From: Paramecium primaurelia
Taxonomy: Eukaryota > Ciliophora > Oligohymenophorea > Peniculida > Parameciidae
Reading direction: 5' to 3'
DNA: 64,000 nucleotides
Assembly: GCA_905182975.1 (NCBI GenBank)
Contig: CAJJDM010000004.1
Location: 132,314-196,313, forward strand
In this document: positions 36,425 to 48,018 of the stretch, in pieces
How positions within the stretch are numbered: position 1 is the stretch's first letter
How the letters are laid out: each line of letters starts with the position of its first letter
The notes under the pieces: model-generated
Told to the model about the DNA's origin: nothing
Databases searched by the model: none
Seen by the model: only the letters and a program-made list of their open reading frames with translations
Made by a program: the position numbers and the translations under genes

Positions 36425-37600
36425 ATGAAAAATATTCTTTTAACAGCTTTATTAGTAGCAATAGTAGTTGCTAGTCTAAGAGGATCAGACCGAAAGGAAC
36501 ATAATAATCATAGAGATTGGAACTAAGAAAGAAAAGGAAGCAATTCATATTCTAGTGGAGATGAATATACTCTTTATGATAGTGATGATAAATATACTCT
36601 TTACGATAGCGATGATAAATATACACTTTATGACAGTGATGATAAATATACTCTTTATGAAAGTGATGATAAGTATACTCTTTATGACAGTGCTGATGAA
36701 GAATATCCTGTTTATGAAAGTGATGATAAGTATACTCTTTATGACAGTGCAGATGAAGAATATCCTGTTTATGAAAGTGATGATAAGTATACTCTTTATG
36801 AAAGTGATGATAAGTATACCCTTTATGACAGTGCTGATGAAGAATATCCTGTTTATGACAGTGATGATAAATATACACTTTATGACAGTGATGATGAATA
36901 TACACTTTATGATAGTGAATCTAGTGGAAGTAGTTCAGATAGCGAATCTGAGTCTTAAGAATTTAAACATAGAAAAAATGGTCACAATCAAAGACATAAT
37001 AAATTTGGAAGAAGAGGACCTATGAGAGGTGGATTCCATCATAGAAATCAATAGAACAATAATAAAAAACATCCACATCCTCCTAGACCTCAAGATGAAT
37101 TCCCAAAAAAAGTTTTCTAGAATTTAAGAAAAACTGGAAAAGTTATTTTAGATGAATGGAACATCACTTAGGATCCATCACTTAAAAATGAGATCAGAGC
37201 TATATTAATTGCAAATTTAGAAAATTTACTACCTGTGGCTGAAGTTCTAATTCCCACAGAAGTTGCACCTGGGCCTGCTGAACCCATTAACACAATCTAA
37301 AGAGAACATAATCCTCATCCTCATCCACCTCCTCCTCCTCGTCCATAACCTCAAGATGAGTTTGCTAGATAGGTTTTCGAAACTCTTCATTAGATTGGAT
37401 TTGAAATTCTTGAATAATGGAGGATAGAGTAAGATGTGGAAGTTAAAAATCAAATTAGAGCCAATTTGATTTAATAACTTAGTGATCTTATTCCAGTTTA
37501 ACCATTGGAAGTATCAACTACCATTTTAGATGCTCCTCTCTAACTTGAAACTGTCTATGAACATTCAGTCCCAAGATTAGCTGATGAGAATGGAAATTGA
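36425..37600 (+). CDS. Secreted Tyr/Asp repeat protein with duplicated C-terminal domain
   Basis: Intronless, 391 residues. Signal peptide MKNILLTALLVAIVVASLRG. Residues about 45-160 are 13 tandem units of the type DDKYTLYDS, with variants DDKYTLYES and ADEEYPVYES. A Ser/Asp-rich spacer and a basic His/Asn/Arg segment follow. The C terminus has two homologous units of about 50 residues, QDEFPKKVFQNLRKTGKVIL... and QDEFARQVFETLHQIGFEIL..., each followed by (I/V)K(N/E)xIRAxLI and a Pro-rich linker. No known family recognised; likely a secretory-granule, cell-surface or calcium-binding protein by composition. H/Y-rich ORFs in other frames are shadows. Confidence 0.85.
36555..36914 (+). repeat. 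Tandem 27-30-nt coding repeats (DDKYTLYDS array)
   Basis: Thirteen back-to-back units of 24-30 nt encoding (D/A)D(E)(K/E)Y(T/P)(L/V)Y(D/E)S. Neighbouring units are nearly identical in DNA (gatgataaatatactctttatgacagt-like), indicating recent expansion. Two unit types alternate irregularly. Confidence 0.9.
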
Positions 37601-37900
37601 TATTTAAATAATCATAATAAAAATTCATTTATATAATTTAAGAGCAAAATACTATAAGTTTTCATAGAACTTTATATAATTATTCAAAGCTCTAATCTTT
37701 TACCAAAGATTCTAAATATAAAAATAAAAAATAACTGTTATATAATGAATTAATATAAAAGTTTGGTTTTAATCAAATATTTTTTTGTAAATTTAGTAAA
37801 TTAATCAATTATTAATTTATATAAATAGAAACATTATATAAATTGAATCGAAACCTTTGTTATTCAAATCATGGCTATACATAAATTAAGTTCTATAATT
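37601..37900. other. Intergenic spacer
   Basis: AT-rich DNA downstream of the secreted repeat gene. Nothing recognised. Confidence 0.5.
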
Positions 37901-38480
37901 TAACTAAAGATTTTAATTAATAAAGTGGAGATTCATAATTAATAAGGTAAGTATATTTATCTAAACTCTGTTATATTGATTAATGGGGCATCCTAATATA
38001 TAGAGGAAATATAATTAAACTATTATTTCTTCTAAGTATTATAGTTCAACTTTAATCGATCTTTATATTTATTTCTGTTGCACCAATTATAAATCTTTTT
38101 TTTTTGATTCATATAACCTATTTATTATTTAAATTAACATTCTCAGTTCTTTTTTGATATATCTTTTATGTTCTTTCTGATTTCCTATTTCTTTTTCCTT
38201 ATAATAATATCATTTCTCATATTCTTAATCATATTAGATAATTTATTTTAATAAACTTAATTATTGTTTTAGTAACTCTTCGAAACTAATTATAAAAGTA
38301 TCAGATTTTGAACATTTTGAAACAGAAATTGTATTTTTTTCAATCTTCAATTCTATTTTTTTAATTTCAAATTCTGATTATGAAAAAAGTTGATAAGAAG
38401 TTCATTTCTCTTATGAAAATCATCAAAGATCTTCAATATCTTAAATTTTTTAGATGATATCTCCACTTTAATGTTTTTTA
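37900..38480 (-). pseudogene. Possible decayed coiled-coil gene
   Basis: One minus-strand frame gives long coiled-coil-like stretches: SEFEIKKIELKIEKNTISVSK, SFEELLKQQLSLLKQIIQYDQEYEK, KEKEIGNQKEHKRYIKKELRML and LQLVQQKQIQRSIKVELQYLEEIIVQ. The same frame contains at least four TGA codons, and no GT...AG intron can remove them. It may be a pseudogene, or chance in AT-rich DNA; nothing better is seen on the plus strand. Confidence 0.3.
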
Positions 38481-38701
38481 CAAAAAGTCAACAATATTAT
38501 TTTATTAAGTATTGAATAAAGATATATATATTAAATAAAGTAGCTATTCTATTTATCTAATTAAAAATTAATATTATATCATGTATTTAATATCTAGGGG
38601 ATTGTTATTTTAGAAAAGAATTTAATCTTAAAAGATTTACAAGCTTTAAATGAGATAATTAATATTATGATTTAATTTAATTGTGTATTAATTAATTATT
38701 A

Positions 38702-40190
38702 TCAAATGATATAACTAGTTTTTATTTTATTTGTTACTTCATCCAAACAAGACTTTTTACTTTATTATTATTTTAATAATCTGTTCTGAAAATTTTAAAC
38801 TAAAGCAGATTTATTACTATTATGAATAGAAGCAGCTTGATTACAATAATTTAAACTACTAAATTATGAAAAATTTTCATCATTTCTTTTAGTAATTTGT
38901 TGACTATTAATATAAATTAACAAATATTACCTTATTCTTGGTCTACTATTTATATGATAAGTTTCTTCAATTCTTTCAACAGAATTACTATATGTATATT
39001 TGATTTCTTTTTATTCTTCTTTTTATTAATTTATTTAAAAAGCAACAATCAATAAAGTAACATTATCACTACTTTCTTTATATATAGCTTCTTTCAATAC
39101 AGAATCAACTGCTGTTGATAATACTGAATGTAAATTAGATTTATTATTATTTTAAATATCTTGCCAAATGATATTAATTACATCTCCTGAAGACATCTTA
39201 TCAAAAATACCATCACCTAAAATTATGTTAATGTTACATACATCCCAAAACAATGAAATCATGATCTTAATTAATTTTAAATATTTTGACATCTGGTTCA
39301 GATATTACAACTTTTGAATTTCCACCAAATTATTCAAATTTAGCTTCTATATCACCAAAAGTTCTTGAAACTGATAAACGTCCAGGCATAACTCTAACTG
39401 GTCCAGTAACTTATGTTCCTTCTTCATTAATTCCTTAAGTTTAATATATTTTGCCTCCTCCTCTTTGTATTCTTTCTGCTTCTGTTTCTGGTTTATGATC
39501 AATTGATAAATTTGTTACTCTTTTCCCTTTTTAAGAACTTAGTACAGCTCTACTATCTCCAACATTAGCTACATAGCAAACATCTCCAACAATTAAACAA
39601 ACTATAGCACATGATCCACTTCTTTCTTGGATTCCTTTTGAATATTGATCTAACGCATAAGCTAAAAAATGATTTTCTGCTGCTTCAAATCCTTTTCTTA
39701 TGGCTCCTACAGGATTCCATGGAAATTCAGGTTCTTTTATTACAAATGAATGTAAAGAATCTCTTAAAAAATCAGCACAAGCTGCTCCTCCATGTCCATC
39801 ATAAACTCCAAAAAATGAACATTTTGGCCAATTTTCTGTTGCTCTATTTTATGGCTTAACTATATTTAAAATTATAGAGACTCTATCTTCATTATAATCT
39901 CTAACAATTCCTTAATTTGTATTAGCAGCATAAGCTCTAATAATTCCATTTCTACCTGATGAACATTTTGTTGGTTCATAGTTAGGTAAAATAGCTTATT
40001 TTTTCATTGAATGTTCTTCCAAACTTGAGAAATTTAACTCTAATGTTTTTCTTACAGGTTGTTTTATTAATGGAGATACATCATATTTTTAATAAGATTT
40101 GTTTTAACTCTCAAAAGGTCTTTTAGGATTTATATCTCTTTATAGATATTTATTCAAAAAGGATGGTGCATCGCGTGATTTATAATTCAT
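38702..40190 (-). CDS. PP2C-type (PPM) protein phosphatase
   Basis: Starts MNYKSRDAPSFLNKYL. The catalytic core has the metal-binding motifs: QGIVRDYNEDRVS, FFGVYDGHGG, CYVANVGDSRAVL, LSIDHKPE, SVSRTFGDIEAK, LGCDGIFDKM and SDNVTLLIVAF. These bind two Mn/Mg ions in Ser/Thr dephosphorylation. A 25-nt intron splits the GCDG codon region near 39240, and another lies near 38935. A Ser/Asn-rich tail of about 80 residues ends at TGA 38704-38702. All PP2C motifs are intact. Confidence 0.92.
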
Positions 40191-40546
40191 TAGTTATATT
40201 AATAAATTTGAATTTATATTTACATAATGATCAACGGATAAATTCTAAATGATATAAAATGATATAAACTTTTAATCATAATATTAACTAAATGATCTAT
40301 GTTCTTTCATTTAATTAATATGATCATGAAATATACTTTCATAATAATTATAACATTAATAAATTTATATATATATAAATATCTATGATCCATTTATTCA
40401 TTCAACATAAAAAGATGTCTAATGGTAACTTAATATTTGATTAAAATTGAAAGAATCATTAATTAAATACTCTTTATCTATAATTCAAAAAGTCCTAATT
40501 TTAATTTATTAATTTAATTTAATATCATATCTCATATAAATATAAA
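40191..40546. other. Divergent intergenic region
   Basis: 356 nt between the PP2C start (minus) and the first micro-gene (plus). AT-rich, with no ORF. Confidence 0.5.
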
Positions 40547-40751
40547 ATGAATATGATGAGAGGAAATAATGGCGATAATTTTTGTAAATAACATTTAATA
40601 TTAAGTTGGGTTACCTAAGGCTAATTAAAATTAAAACATGAATCAGATTAAAAAAAATGAAAGAACAAATAATGAATAAGCAAATTAATAGATGTAAAAA
40701 ACTATAGAACAAGCTATAAAATAAGAGGATAATAAAGATAAAAATAAATGA
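40547..40751 (+). CDS. Micro-gene A of a tandem pair, unknown function
   Basis: About 60 residues: MNMMRGNNGDNF, a 22-nt intron (40584-40605), then GLPKANQNQNMNQIKKNE and a helical tail QKTIEQAIKQEDNKDKNK, ending TGA 40749-40751. Its N terminus aligns with that of the next gene (MEMVRGLNGNDW), the intron sits at the same place, and both end in an acidic/basic helix. This conservation is the main evidence that it is real. Confidence 0.6.
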
Positions 40752-40960
40752 TGATTAATGATTTACATAATTATATCATATATCATATAAAAATTGTAAA
40801 TGGTTTGATAAAATATTTATTCAAGCTTTAATCAATAAATTTTATGTTGTAATTTTAAATCTCAAAGATTTTTGAATTAACATAATTTTTGTCAATTCAA
40901 AAAAGTTTCTATTAAATTATACTTATTTTTCAATAAATCTTTTATAATTTTATTAAATTA

Positions 40961-41155
40961 ATGGAAATGGTTCGAGGTTTGAATGGAAATGATTGGGGTA
41001 TTATATTTTTTTAAATTAAAGATGACGAGAATGATAAGAATAATAATTAAGGATAAAATAAAAATAATAAAGAATAATAAGAAAAGATGAAATAAAATGT
41101 TGAGAAAGCAATATAAGAAGTATAAAAGTAGGTTTAATTTGATAAAAAAAAATGA
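40961..41155 (+). CDS. Micro-gene B of a tandem pair, unknown function
   Basis: About 56 residues: MEMVRGLNGNDW, a 24-nt intron (40998-41021), then DDENDKNNNQGQNKNNKEQ and the helix KQNVEKAIQEVQKQVQFDKKK, ending TGA 41153-41155. It is a paralogue of the gene 210 nt upstream by N-terminal motif (M-x-M-x-RG-x-NG), intron position and C-terminal KxIExAIQ-like helix. No signal peptide or membrane helix. Confidence 0.6.
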
Positions 41156-41285
41156 ATTATATATTTATATTTTACAATAATATAAAATATTTTGAAAATT
41201 TTAGAAATGTCTCTAAACATAAATATATATATAATGTATTCAATAATTAAAATTAACTAATTTATTTATATATATAAATTATCCA

Positions 41286-42593
41286 TCATAATGGTTTTAC
41301 TTTAAGAACATTACCACTTCCTATAGTTTATCTAATTTAATAACATAATATACTAATCATTGGTTAAGATCAAAAAATGTCCTAATTCAAAGAATACGTT
41401 ATATTTTTCTAAACAAAATGGTTCTGCAAGCTTTCATATATTGTAAGTATCTACCTTAAGTTTAACTCCTCCTGATTATTTGGATTTTAAAAATTCTTAA
41501 GTTTATTTTTTACCATCTATATTTATATATTCAACATTGGTAACTTCAAAAAGAGTTTGAATACCATTAAAATTTAACAATCCTGAGTATCCACTTGTTA
41601 TTATTAATGATTGTTTTTAAGTCTCTAATTAAATTTCAGCTAATATTTCTTTACTCAGAAAACAAGGTGCTTAATGAGGAAGTGATAAGATATCTCCAAT
41701 TTATAATTTAGTATTTAAATTCATTACAATCTAATATTAGTAAGTAGTTTTACTTGTATCAGATCATTTTGAGCTATATTATATTAGATATTATTAATTA
41801 AATCTATAATTCCTATGACTTAAACAGCAGTTTTTTACATTATAGAATAAAAATGTAATGGAATTTAGATTTAATTTAATTAACCACTTAAAACTTTACA
41901 TTCATACGTTGAGTTACGTACTTTTGATATATTTAATACTCTAATTCTCAATATATTTTAAAAATTATTAATTTTCATGGTAGAAATCTCTCCTATCAAA
42001 GAATTTCCTTCATACCATTAGCAATCTTTATTAATAATATTAGTGAATGATTTTGAATCAATAGGAATAACTGTAAATTATAAATCAACAATTAAGGATG
42101 ATAATTTATTTTAGATATATTCAAATCTCTCTTTACTCCAATTACAACTATTCATATTAGTAATAACAAAAATGATTTTGTAATTTTATTTTAGTAATCT
42201 TATAGCTTCTAAATTAAAATGGAAATTATTGTCTAGTTAATTTTCAAAGATTCCTATTTAAGCATTGAAGAGAAACATTAAAACTTCAAAATTTGGTGCT
42301 TTACTTAAGAAATCATGACTAAAGTAATTTTTTGATTCCTCAAAATATATATTGCATTAATCTGAATTATATTAGCAACGAGTAACTTAAGAAGAATATT
42401 AATCACCTTCAAATTTATCCATAGCTTCTTCTTCATCTTCTTCTGAATCTAAATCTTCATCATATACATTCTCATTAATTTTTTGATTTTCATTTTTTAA
42501 AGCTTTCAATAATTCAGTTTTACCAGAATCACATAATCCAAAAATCAAAACATTGATTTTATTTGTTATTTGTTATTCTGGTAATTGAATCAT
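41286..42593 (-). CDS. Degenerate EF1A/eRF3/HBS1-type translational GTPase
   Basis: Starts MIQLPEQQITNKINVLIFGLCDSGKTELLKAL: the P-loop is GLCDSGKT instead of GHVDxGKS/T. The G3 position reads KAPNFEVLMFLF where DAPGH would stand, and G4 reads TNMNS instead of NKMD. Domain II/III sequence is still recognisable: CQWYEGNSLIGEI, then after a 24-nt intron LAEPFCLEKYNVFFELGHFLIL, and after a 22-nt intron TIGSGNVLKVKPL, matching the HBS1/eRF3 C-terminal barrel. Probably a non-hydrolysing or repurposed relative. Ends TGA 41288-41286. Confidence 0.75.
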
Positions 42594-42691
42594 TTATAAA
42601 TATAATAAATAATTTGATTTTAATTTTTTAGATAATTGATAAAATAAGACATTGAATATATTTGAATAAATATATGATTTATTATGAATTC

Positions 42692-45135
42692 TCATCCTTT
42701 ATGAAGGACTGTTTAAAATTTGAATTACTATTAACCGACAGGAGACTGGCTGCGTTGCAAAAGTTCAAGTGGTTATGTATTATATTGTAATTGAGGCTAT
42801 AAAACCAAAGATTATTACCTCAAAGGGGATGTAACCTAAAATGGATTATATTTATAATTTACTTATGGAATTTGTTATACTTATTAAATAGTTTATTATG
42901 GTTATATTTGTAATACAGATTATTGCATTTAAACATTTTATTATAATATAGGTTAAGTTTAAACATACATTGTTTATTATTATTGTGATGGTTACAACAC
43001 TACTTAAGGTTATTAAATAATTTGTTGTTATCTGATAGGGGATAATGCATCTTATTAAATTAAATGTGTGTTTGTTACTATTTATTATTATACAGCCACT
43101 GAAGAAATCATCTCTTATTATATTCCTTACATTAAAACTACTGGTTAAGCAACAGAAGCTACTTATTAAGGTTAAGCAACAACTAAATTAGGTTATTAAG
43201 TCATCATTTAAACTGTTTAAGTAGTCGCATATTATGGTTATTAACCAGTTACTTATACATTTTGACTAATAAAATGAGGCTATTAAACTTAAATCTGTTA
43301 TTGTGAATATGTTTCAATCTTTTGAGTAGGTTGGACCATCATAACTTATTATAATGGTTGCATTTCTTAAACTTACACAACTTATTATTGTTAGATAACT
43401 GGCTATATTATAGCTTGCTATTAAACAAATTAAGGTTAGACTGTCCTCAACTATTGTTATACAGGTTAAACAGCCACAAAAGATGCAGGTTCTTCTTATA
43501 TGACAAGTGGTTGTCTAACACTTAAACATTATGTTAACATTGGTTATTTTGCAACCTAATTATTAATTAAACAATACTTGAACAGGTTCACAAGCTACAA
43601 ATTTTGGCACAATAATGCTTCTTACTGAACTAACAGGATAAACTATTTATTATGGACTTTTGGGCATTAATCTTATAAATTCTTCACTTCTGGGTTGAAA
43701 ATATCTATCTGGTGATTGAATTCGAGGTGTATTTTTGCTTTTACTTAAATCTTATGGACTATATATCTTTTATTCTGAAGCAGGTTTCTTCTTTTTGGAG
43801 AATTCTTCTGGTTCACATTAATTCTCTTCTGGACCATTAGGTTTTTTCTTTTTAGAGAATTCTTCTGGATCACAAGGTTTCTCTTCTGGTTCATTAGGTT
43901 TCTTCTTTTTAGAGAATTCTTCTGGTTCACAAGGTTTCTCTTCTGGTTCTTCTGGTTTCTTTTTTTTAGAGAATTCTTCTGGATCTTAAGGAGCATTTGT
44001 TAAATCTTCTGGTTTTTTTTTCTTTGGCTTCTCTATACATTCTGCCTCACAAACAGCAAAATTTAATCCTTATTTAGGTTTTTCCTATTCAACATCATCA
44101 CATTTATTCTTATTAATTTCTTCATCATCACATTTTAATTTATTTAAATCTTCATCATCACATTTTTATTTGGAAAGATCCTCATCATCACATTTTTATG
44201 GTTTTCCATCTTTTCCTTTAAAACCATAACCATACATTAAAAAAGATCGTTGTTTTACTGTTATTTTGGCTGATAATTAATATTATGCCTTTAATTCTGC
44301 CATAGCTTTCATTTATAATTCCCAACTTGCCATACCACCACCTATAGCTGCTGCTTCTTCTTATCTTCTTAATGCAGCAGCCATAGCAGCTTCACATGCC
44401 ATCTATACTTTACCTGCTGAACTATTAAATTATTTTTCCTAATCTAATTAATTTATAATAACCTTTAAAGAAGCATCTGAAAAATTATATTTATTAAGCA
44501 TTAATCCTCCACCAAGTTTAGCATGATCAGCTTATAGATTATAACCACCATACTTATATTACTATAATATTGAATAATATTAATAAATACTGCAGATGCA
44601 CTTTCATAAATTTCTCCTTCAACATTACCTTAACCATTCATCATTTCAAATTCAGCGGCATCAAACTAAATTTATTAGAGTGATCTATACTTATCCTTAA
44701 TCTTCTGATTGTTATACTCGATGAGATGTTGTTATCGTTTTTGTCACAATTGTTTATGTTTGATAGCTTGTTTATTGAGAGCTCTATCATAAGAATTAAA
44801 GAGTTACAGAAGATGTTTAAGCATGCTATTAAGATTGACTTTAGGTCTGCATTCCTTCTTCATAGGTATTACCTTCTTCCATTTTGTCATCTTATCTCAT
44901 TGATTAAATCTGTTTTTAATATTATTATAGCACAATTTACATTTCCGTTCGATCTTTTAGATTAATGGTTTAATTCATTAGAACAATCAAATTTTATGCT
45001 TTCTAGTTCTCGTTTTCTTTCATCATTAATCTGATAAATTAAAACTCATTATACATTTTTATCAATATTCCCCCCATTACTCGAATATTAATATACATAA
45101 TTATTCCCTTCACCGTTTCTAATTTATGTTTCCAT
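42692..45135 (-). CDS. Low-complexity structural protein: KCDDEDL, PEEFSKKKKP and VQ-rich regions
   Basis: Starts METQIRNGEGNNYVYQYSSNGG; introns (24, 31, 24, 25, 29 nt) join N-terminal Ser/Gln-rich exons. A central domain follows (GKVQMACEAAMAAALRRQEEAA, GGGMASWELQMKAMAEL). Next come four KCDDEDLxK units, then four units ending PCxPEEFSKKKKP. The last 250 residues are Gln/Val/Pro-rich (VVQVQEMQPLQQVMMVQP). It ends QTVLHKG at TGA 42694-42692. Gln/Val-rich tails recall ciliate epiplasm/alveolin-type cortical proteins, but the homology is not shown. The plus-strand Tyr/Cys-rich reading is a shadow. Confidence 0.75.
43780..44200 (-). repeat. Two adjacent coding repeat blocks (EPEEKPCxPEEFSKKKKP and KCDDEDLxK)
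   Basis: On the plus strand the first block shows gagaattcttctgg...tttctcttctgg about every 57-60 nt (43795-43985). The second shows tcatcatcacatttt every 33-36 nt (44095-44200). Both are in frame in the minus-strand gene and lack stops. Confidence 0.85.
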
Positions 45136-46301
45136 TTAAGAAAATTCTTCCTAATAAATAATAACCAAAAATTTTACCTAAATTATTCTTTGATTGTTTT
45201 AAGATTGAAAGTTTTACGAAGAACTTTCAATTTGAGATGAAGTTTATGAGCTTAGATTTGTGATTTTACTCATTGGATTTGATTAATAGTTTTAATATTT
45301 TATATTTTTTTGCAGATTTTAATCACCCTTTAAATACATAAAACCAATATTAAATTTTATAAAAGATTATTATTATTCATTAATGAATATTATTTTTCAC
45401 AAAATTTAATTATTAAATTTATAATACTAAATATAATTAATAATGTCATATATTGAAACTAGACATCAATAAAATACTATTATTATCAATTTTATTAAAA
45501 TAACCTTGGAATTTTCAAATGAAGAATTTTATAAATATAAAGAATTTAATTTTTGTATAATATAAATTCTCTTAATATATCTTTCTAACTAAGTTTAGCC
45601 TTGAAAAACTCAAAATCTTTAAAGGAATTCAGAAAATTTCTTATTTGGTCAATAAAACAATAAATTTTCTTATTATTTTTAGAAAATATAAATTGTGAAC
45701 CAATTTCAAATCATTTATGGCTACATTTTAGTTAAAACCAGAGATGAGAAAAATATATTTCTATAAAAATTAAATAAGTGTTATTTATATATTTATTAGA
45801 TATCTTAATTTAAAAATTGAATAATAATAATTAAAATTGAACCTAATGATGATTTAATTACTAATTTTGATAGTCAATTATTTTACAAAAAATCTATTAT
45901 ATAATCTATTAAACTATAATTTATTAATCTCGAGGGTTAAAATATATCTGTTAAAATTATATTAAACATACTTTTTGATACATCAAATTTTATCACTTAG
46001 TCAAGATTAATCTATATTTGATGATTGAGTTTAATTTAAGTTGACAGATTATTTTTTCGAAGTAATTGAGATAATATTTAGAAATTATCATCCACATTTT
46101 TATTTGAATAATTAATATTATTGATTGTAGTAAATATGGTACATTCAAATAGTTCAATCTAAAGTTGATGAATTGTATTTGTCTCTCTTAATATTGAGTC
46201 TATGAAATAATTGTATTTTATTTTATTAATGAAATAAATAATAATAAAAAATCATGAATTTTAATCCAAATAATTTAAAGATAATTATCTATATTATAAT
46301 T
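45136..46301 (+). other. Intergenic region with a possible damaged gene (45443-46021)
   Basis: From ATG 45443 the plus strand reads MSYIETRHQQNTIIINFIK, ITLEFSNEEFYKYKEFNF, then in other frames KLKIFKGIQKISYL, IVNQFQIIYGYILVKTRDEKNIFLQ and IEPNDDLITNFDSQLFYKKSIIQSI...NISVKIILNILFDTSNF to TGA 46019-46021. Pieces look coding, but the introns needed are longer than usual and one junction contains a TGA. It could be a real gene or a relic. The remainder (45136-45442, 46022-46301) shows nothing. Confidence 0.35.
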
Positions 46302-47468
46302 ATGAAAATATTTTATATCCTTTCATTCATAGTGACTCTATGTAAGGCATAGATAAATATGGCATTTTGTGATGATTACATTGAATATGATGTGAATTAT
46401 TTTGGAAAGTTTATTTCAAATGCCAAGCTTTCCAATAACACAGATGCAATTCTGGCTGAAAAAAGAGTGCTTATTATTGATGATAATCTTAATGTATTAA
46501 GTTCATTACCAATTCCTAAAACTCAGACTCATAATTGCGAATGGATATTCAAATAAAGTTCTGATACTTTCTTTGTTGGATGTCAAAAGAATGGAGAATC
46601 TCCTTACTTAATTGCTTATAAAAATATTAATTAGACTCATTATTAATAATTTGGGGACATAGTGTACTTCCCTAATTTAAATGAAACAGTTATCAAGGTA
46701 ACAGGAATCTTAAATACACTATTTACAATTTAATCAAAAAAAGTCACTTTATTCACTTTAGTAATTTCAGTAGCAGATTGGAGTATAAAGACAACTCAAA
46801 ATGTGTTGGATAAGAATTATTTTGCAAGAACAGCTGAAATAAATATCACTGATATAACTCTAGCACCTTATATATCAGATAACTTATAATAATATAAATT
46901 GATTGTAGTTGAATACAGTCTTGGAGCATTTTGGGTAGATACAGTTGTAAAAAATAATATACTCTCACCATTTAGAAATGGCCTCATAGATTTAAAAAAA
47001 TACTTTGCATCTACTAGATACTATTCATCAGCTGTTATCCATTCCACAACCTATAATGTATCTCAAATTGTTTTTACTCTTTTTTATAATGGAAATTATG
47101 ATCTAAGCATCAAAGCTGTTTATGTATCAACTTCAACAACAAACGTTATGGACAATTATTTATTTTCCTCAAATGGCTGGTCATCATGGAATAAACCAAT
47201 TCTATTTGGAAACTTATAAGGGATCCTTCGTAGAAATACATTAAAGTAAAGCATTTTTAATGTTTATAACATCTAAATCCCTGTTGCTAATGCCCAATAC
47301 GAAAGTAATTTAACTGCCACCGTATATGATCCAGTAGATACTTTCACTTCTCCTCCATAAGATTTTGCTATTTATTATTTTAATACTGGTTACAGAGTAG
47401 TGCATAGTATAGAAAACAATAAGTTATAAAGTTGTGACCTTTACAATTATAAATTGCAAATGGAATGA
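46302..47468 (+). CDS. Secreted protein of unknown family
   Basis: Intronless, 388 residues. Signal peptide MKIFYILSFIVTLCKAQ. The mature part is rich in aromatic and Asn/Thr residues (CEWIFKQSSDTFFVGC, ITDITLAPYISDNL, NVMDNYLFSSNGWSSWNKP) with several potential N-glycosylation sites. No C-terminal hydrophobic segment, so it is secreted rather than anchored. Ends YNYKLQME at TGA 47466-47468. No family recognised. Confidence 0.75.
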
Positions 47469-48018
47469 TTTTATAAATAAATAAGTAAACAAAATATTAG
47501 TATCTCATCTTACCTTTTATAAAATAATTTGTTTAAATTAAATAAATATCGACATTATTGTTGCTATAAGTATATTTAGAAAAGATTAAAATTTAATCAT
47601 CCTAATCTATCATTTATTTTCATTAATTCTTAATATCAACTAAAATACATTAATTTATTATTCTATAACCATTTGATGATATGTATTCTTTTAATTTTCT
47701 ATTCTTAATTTCAACAAAATAGTTAAAGATTAATCCTTACAATTTCAATAAATAAAAGCATAATATGAATTTAATCATCTCTTATTAGTAATAATGAAAT
47801 GGGATGGTTGAACTCTCAATAAACAAATATTAATTAAATTAAAATATAATATCAAATATAAAAAAAAAATGATTCAGTATATTTATTTACACTATATAGT
47901 GAATAATAAGCTTATTGAAAATAATTTAGATTAAATCTCAATTGAGTAGTATTAATAATTTATTATATAAATTCCATGTAGGAATTTTATAAATAATATA
48001 TTTATTTTTGAATATAAT
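47469..48018. other. Intergenic spacer
   Basis: 550 nt, AT-rich, between two plus-strand genes. No ORF with protein-like composition. Confidence 0.5.

Noticed and set aside
36552..37025. His/Tyr- and Met/Ile-rich ORFs over the repeat region
   Set aside because: Out-of-frame shadows of the DDKYTLYDS array, which is in frame with a signal peptide and a long C terminus.
1555..38480. Local use of TGA as tryptophan or selenocysteine
   Set aside because: Well-recognised genes here use TGG for Trp and stop at TGA; the apparent TGA-Trp cases are antisense shadows or better explained as decay.
42750..43650. Plus-strand Tyr/Cys/Gly/Thr-rich reading with TGA apparently standing for Trp
   Set aside because: It is the antisense of the Gln/Val/Pro-rich tail of the minus-strand gene, which is open, spliced consistently and joins to clear repeats.
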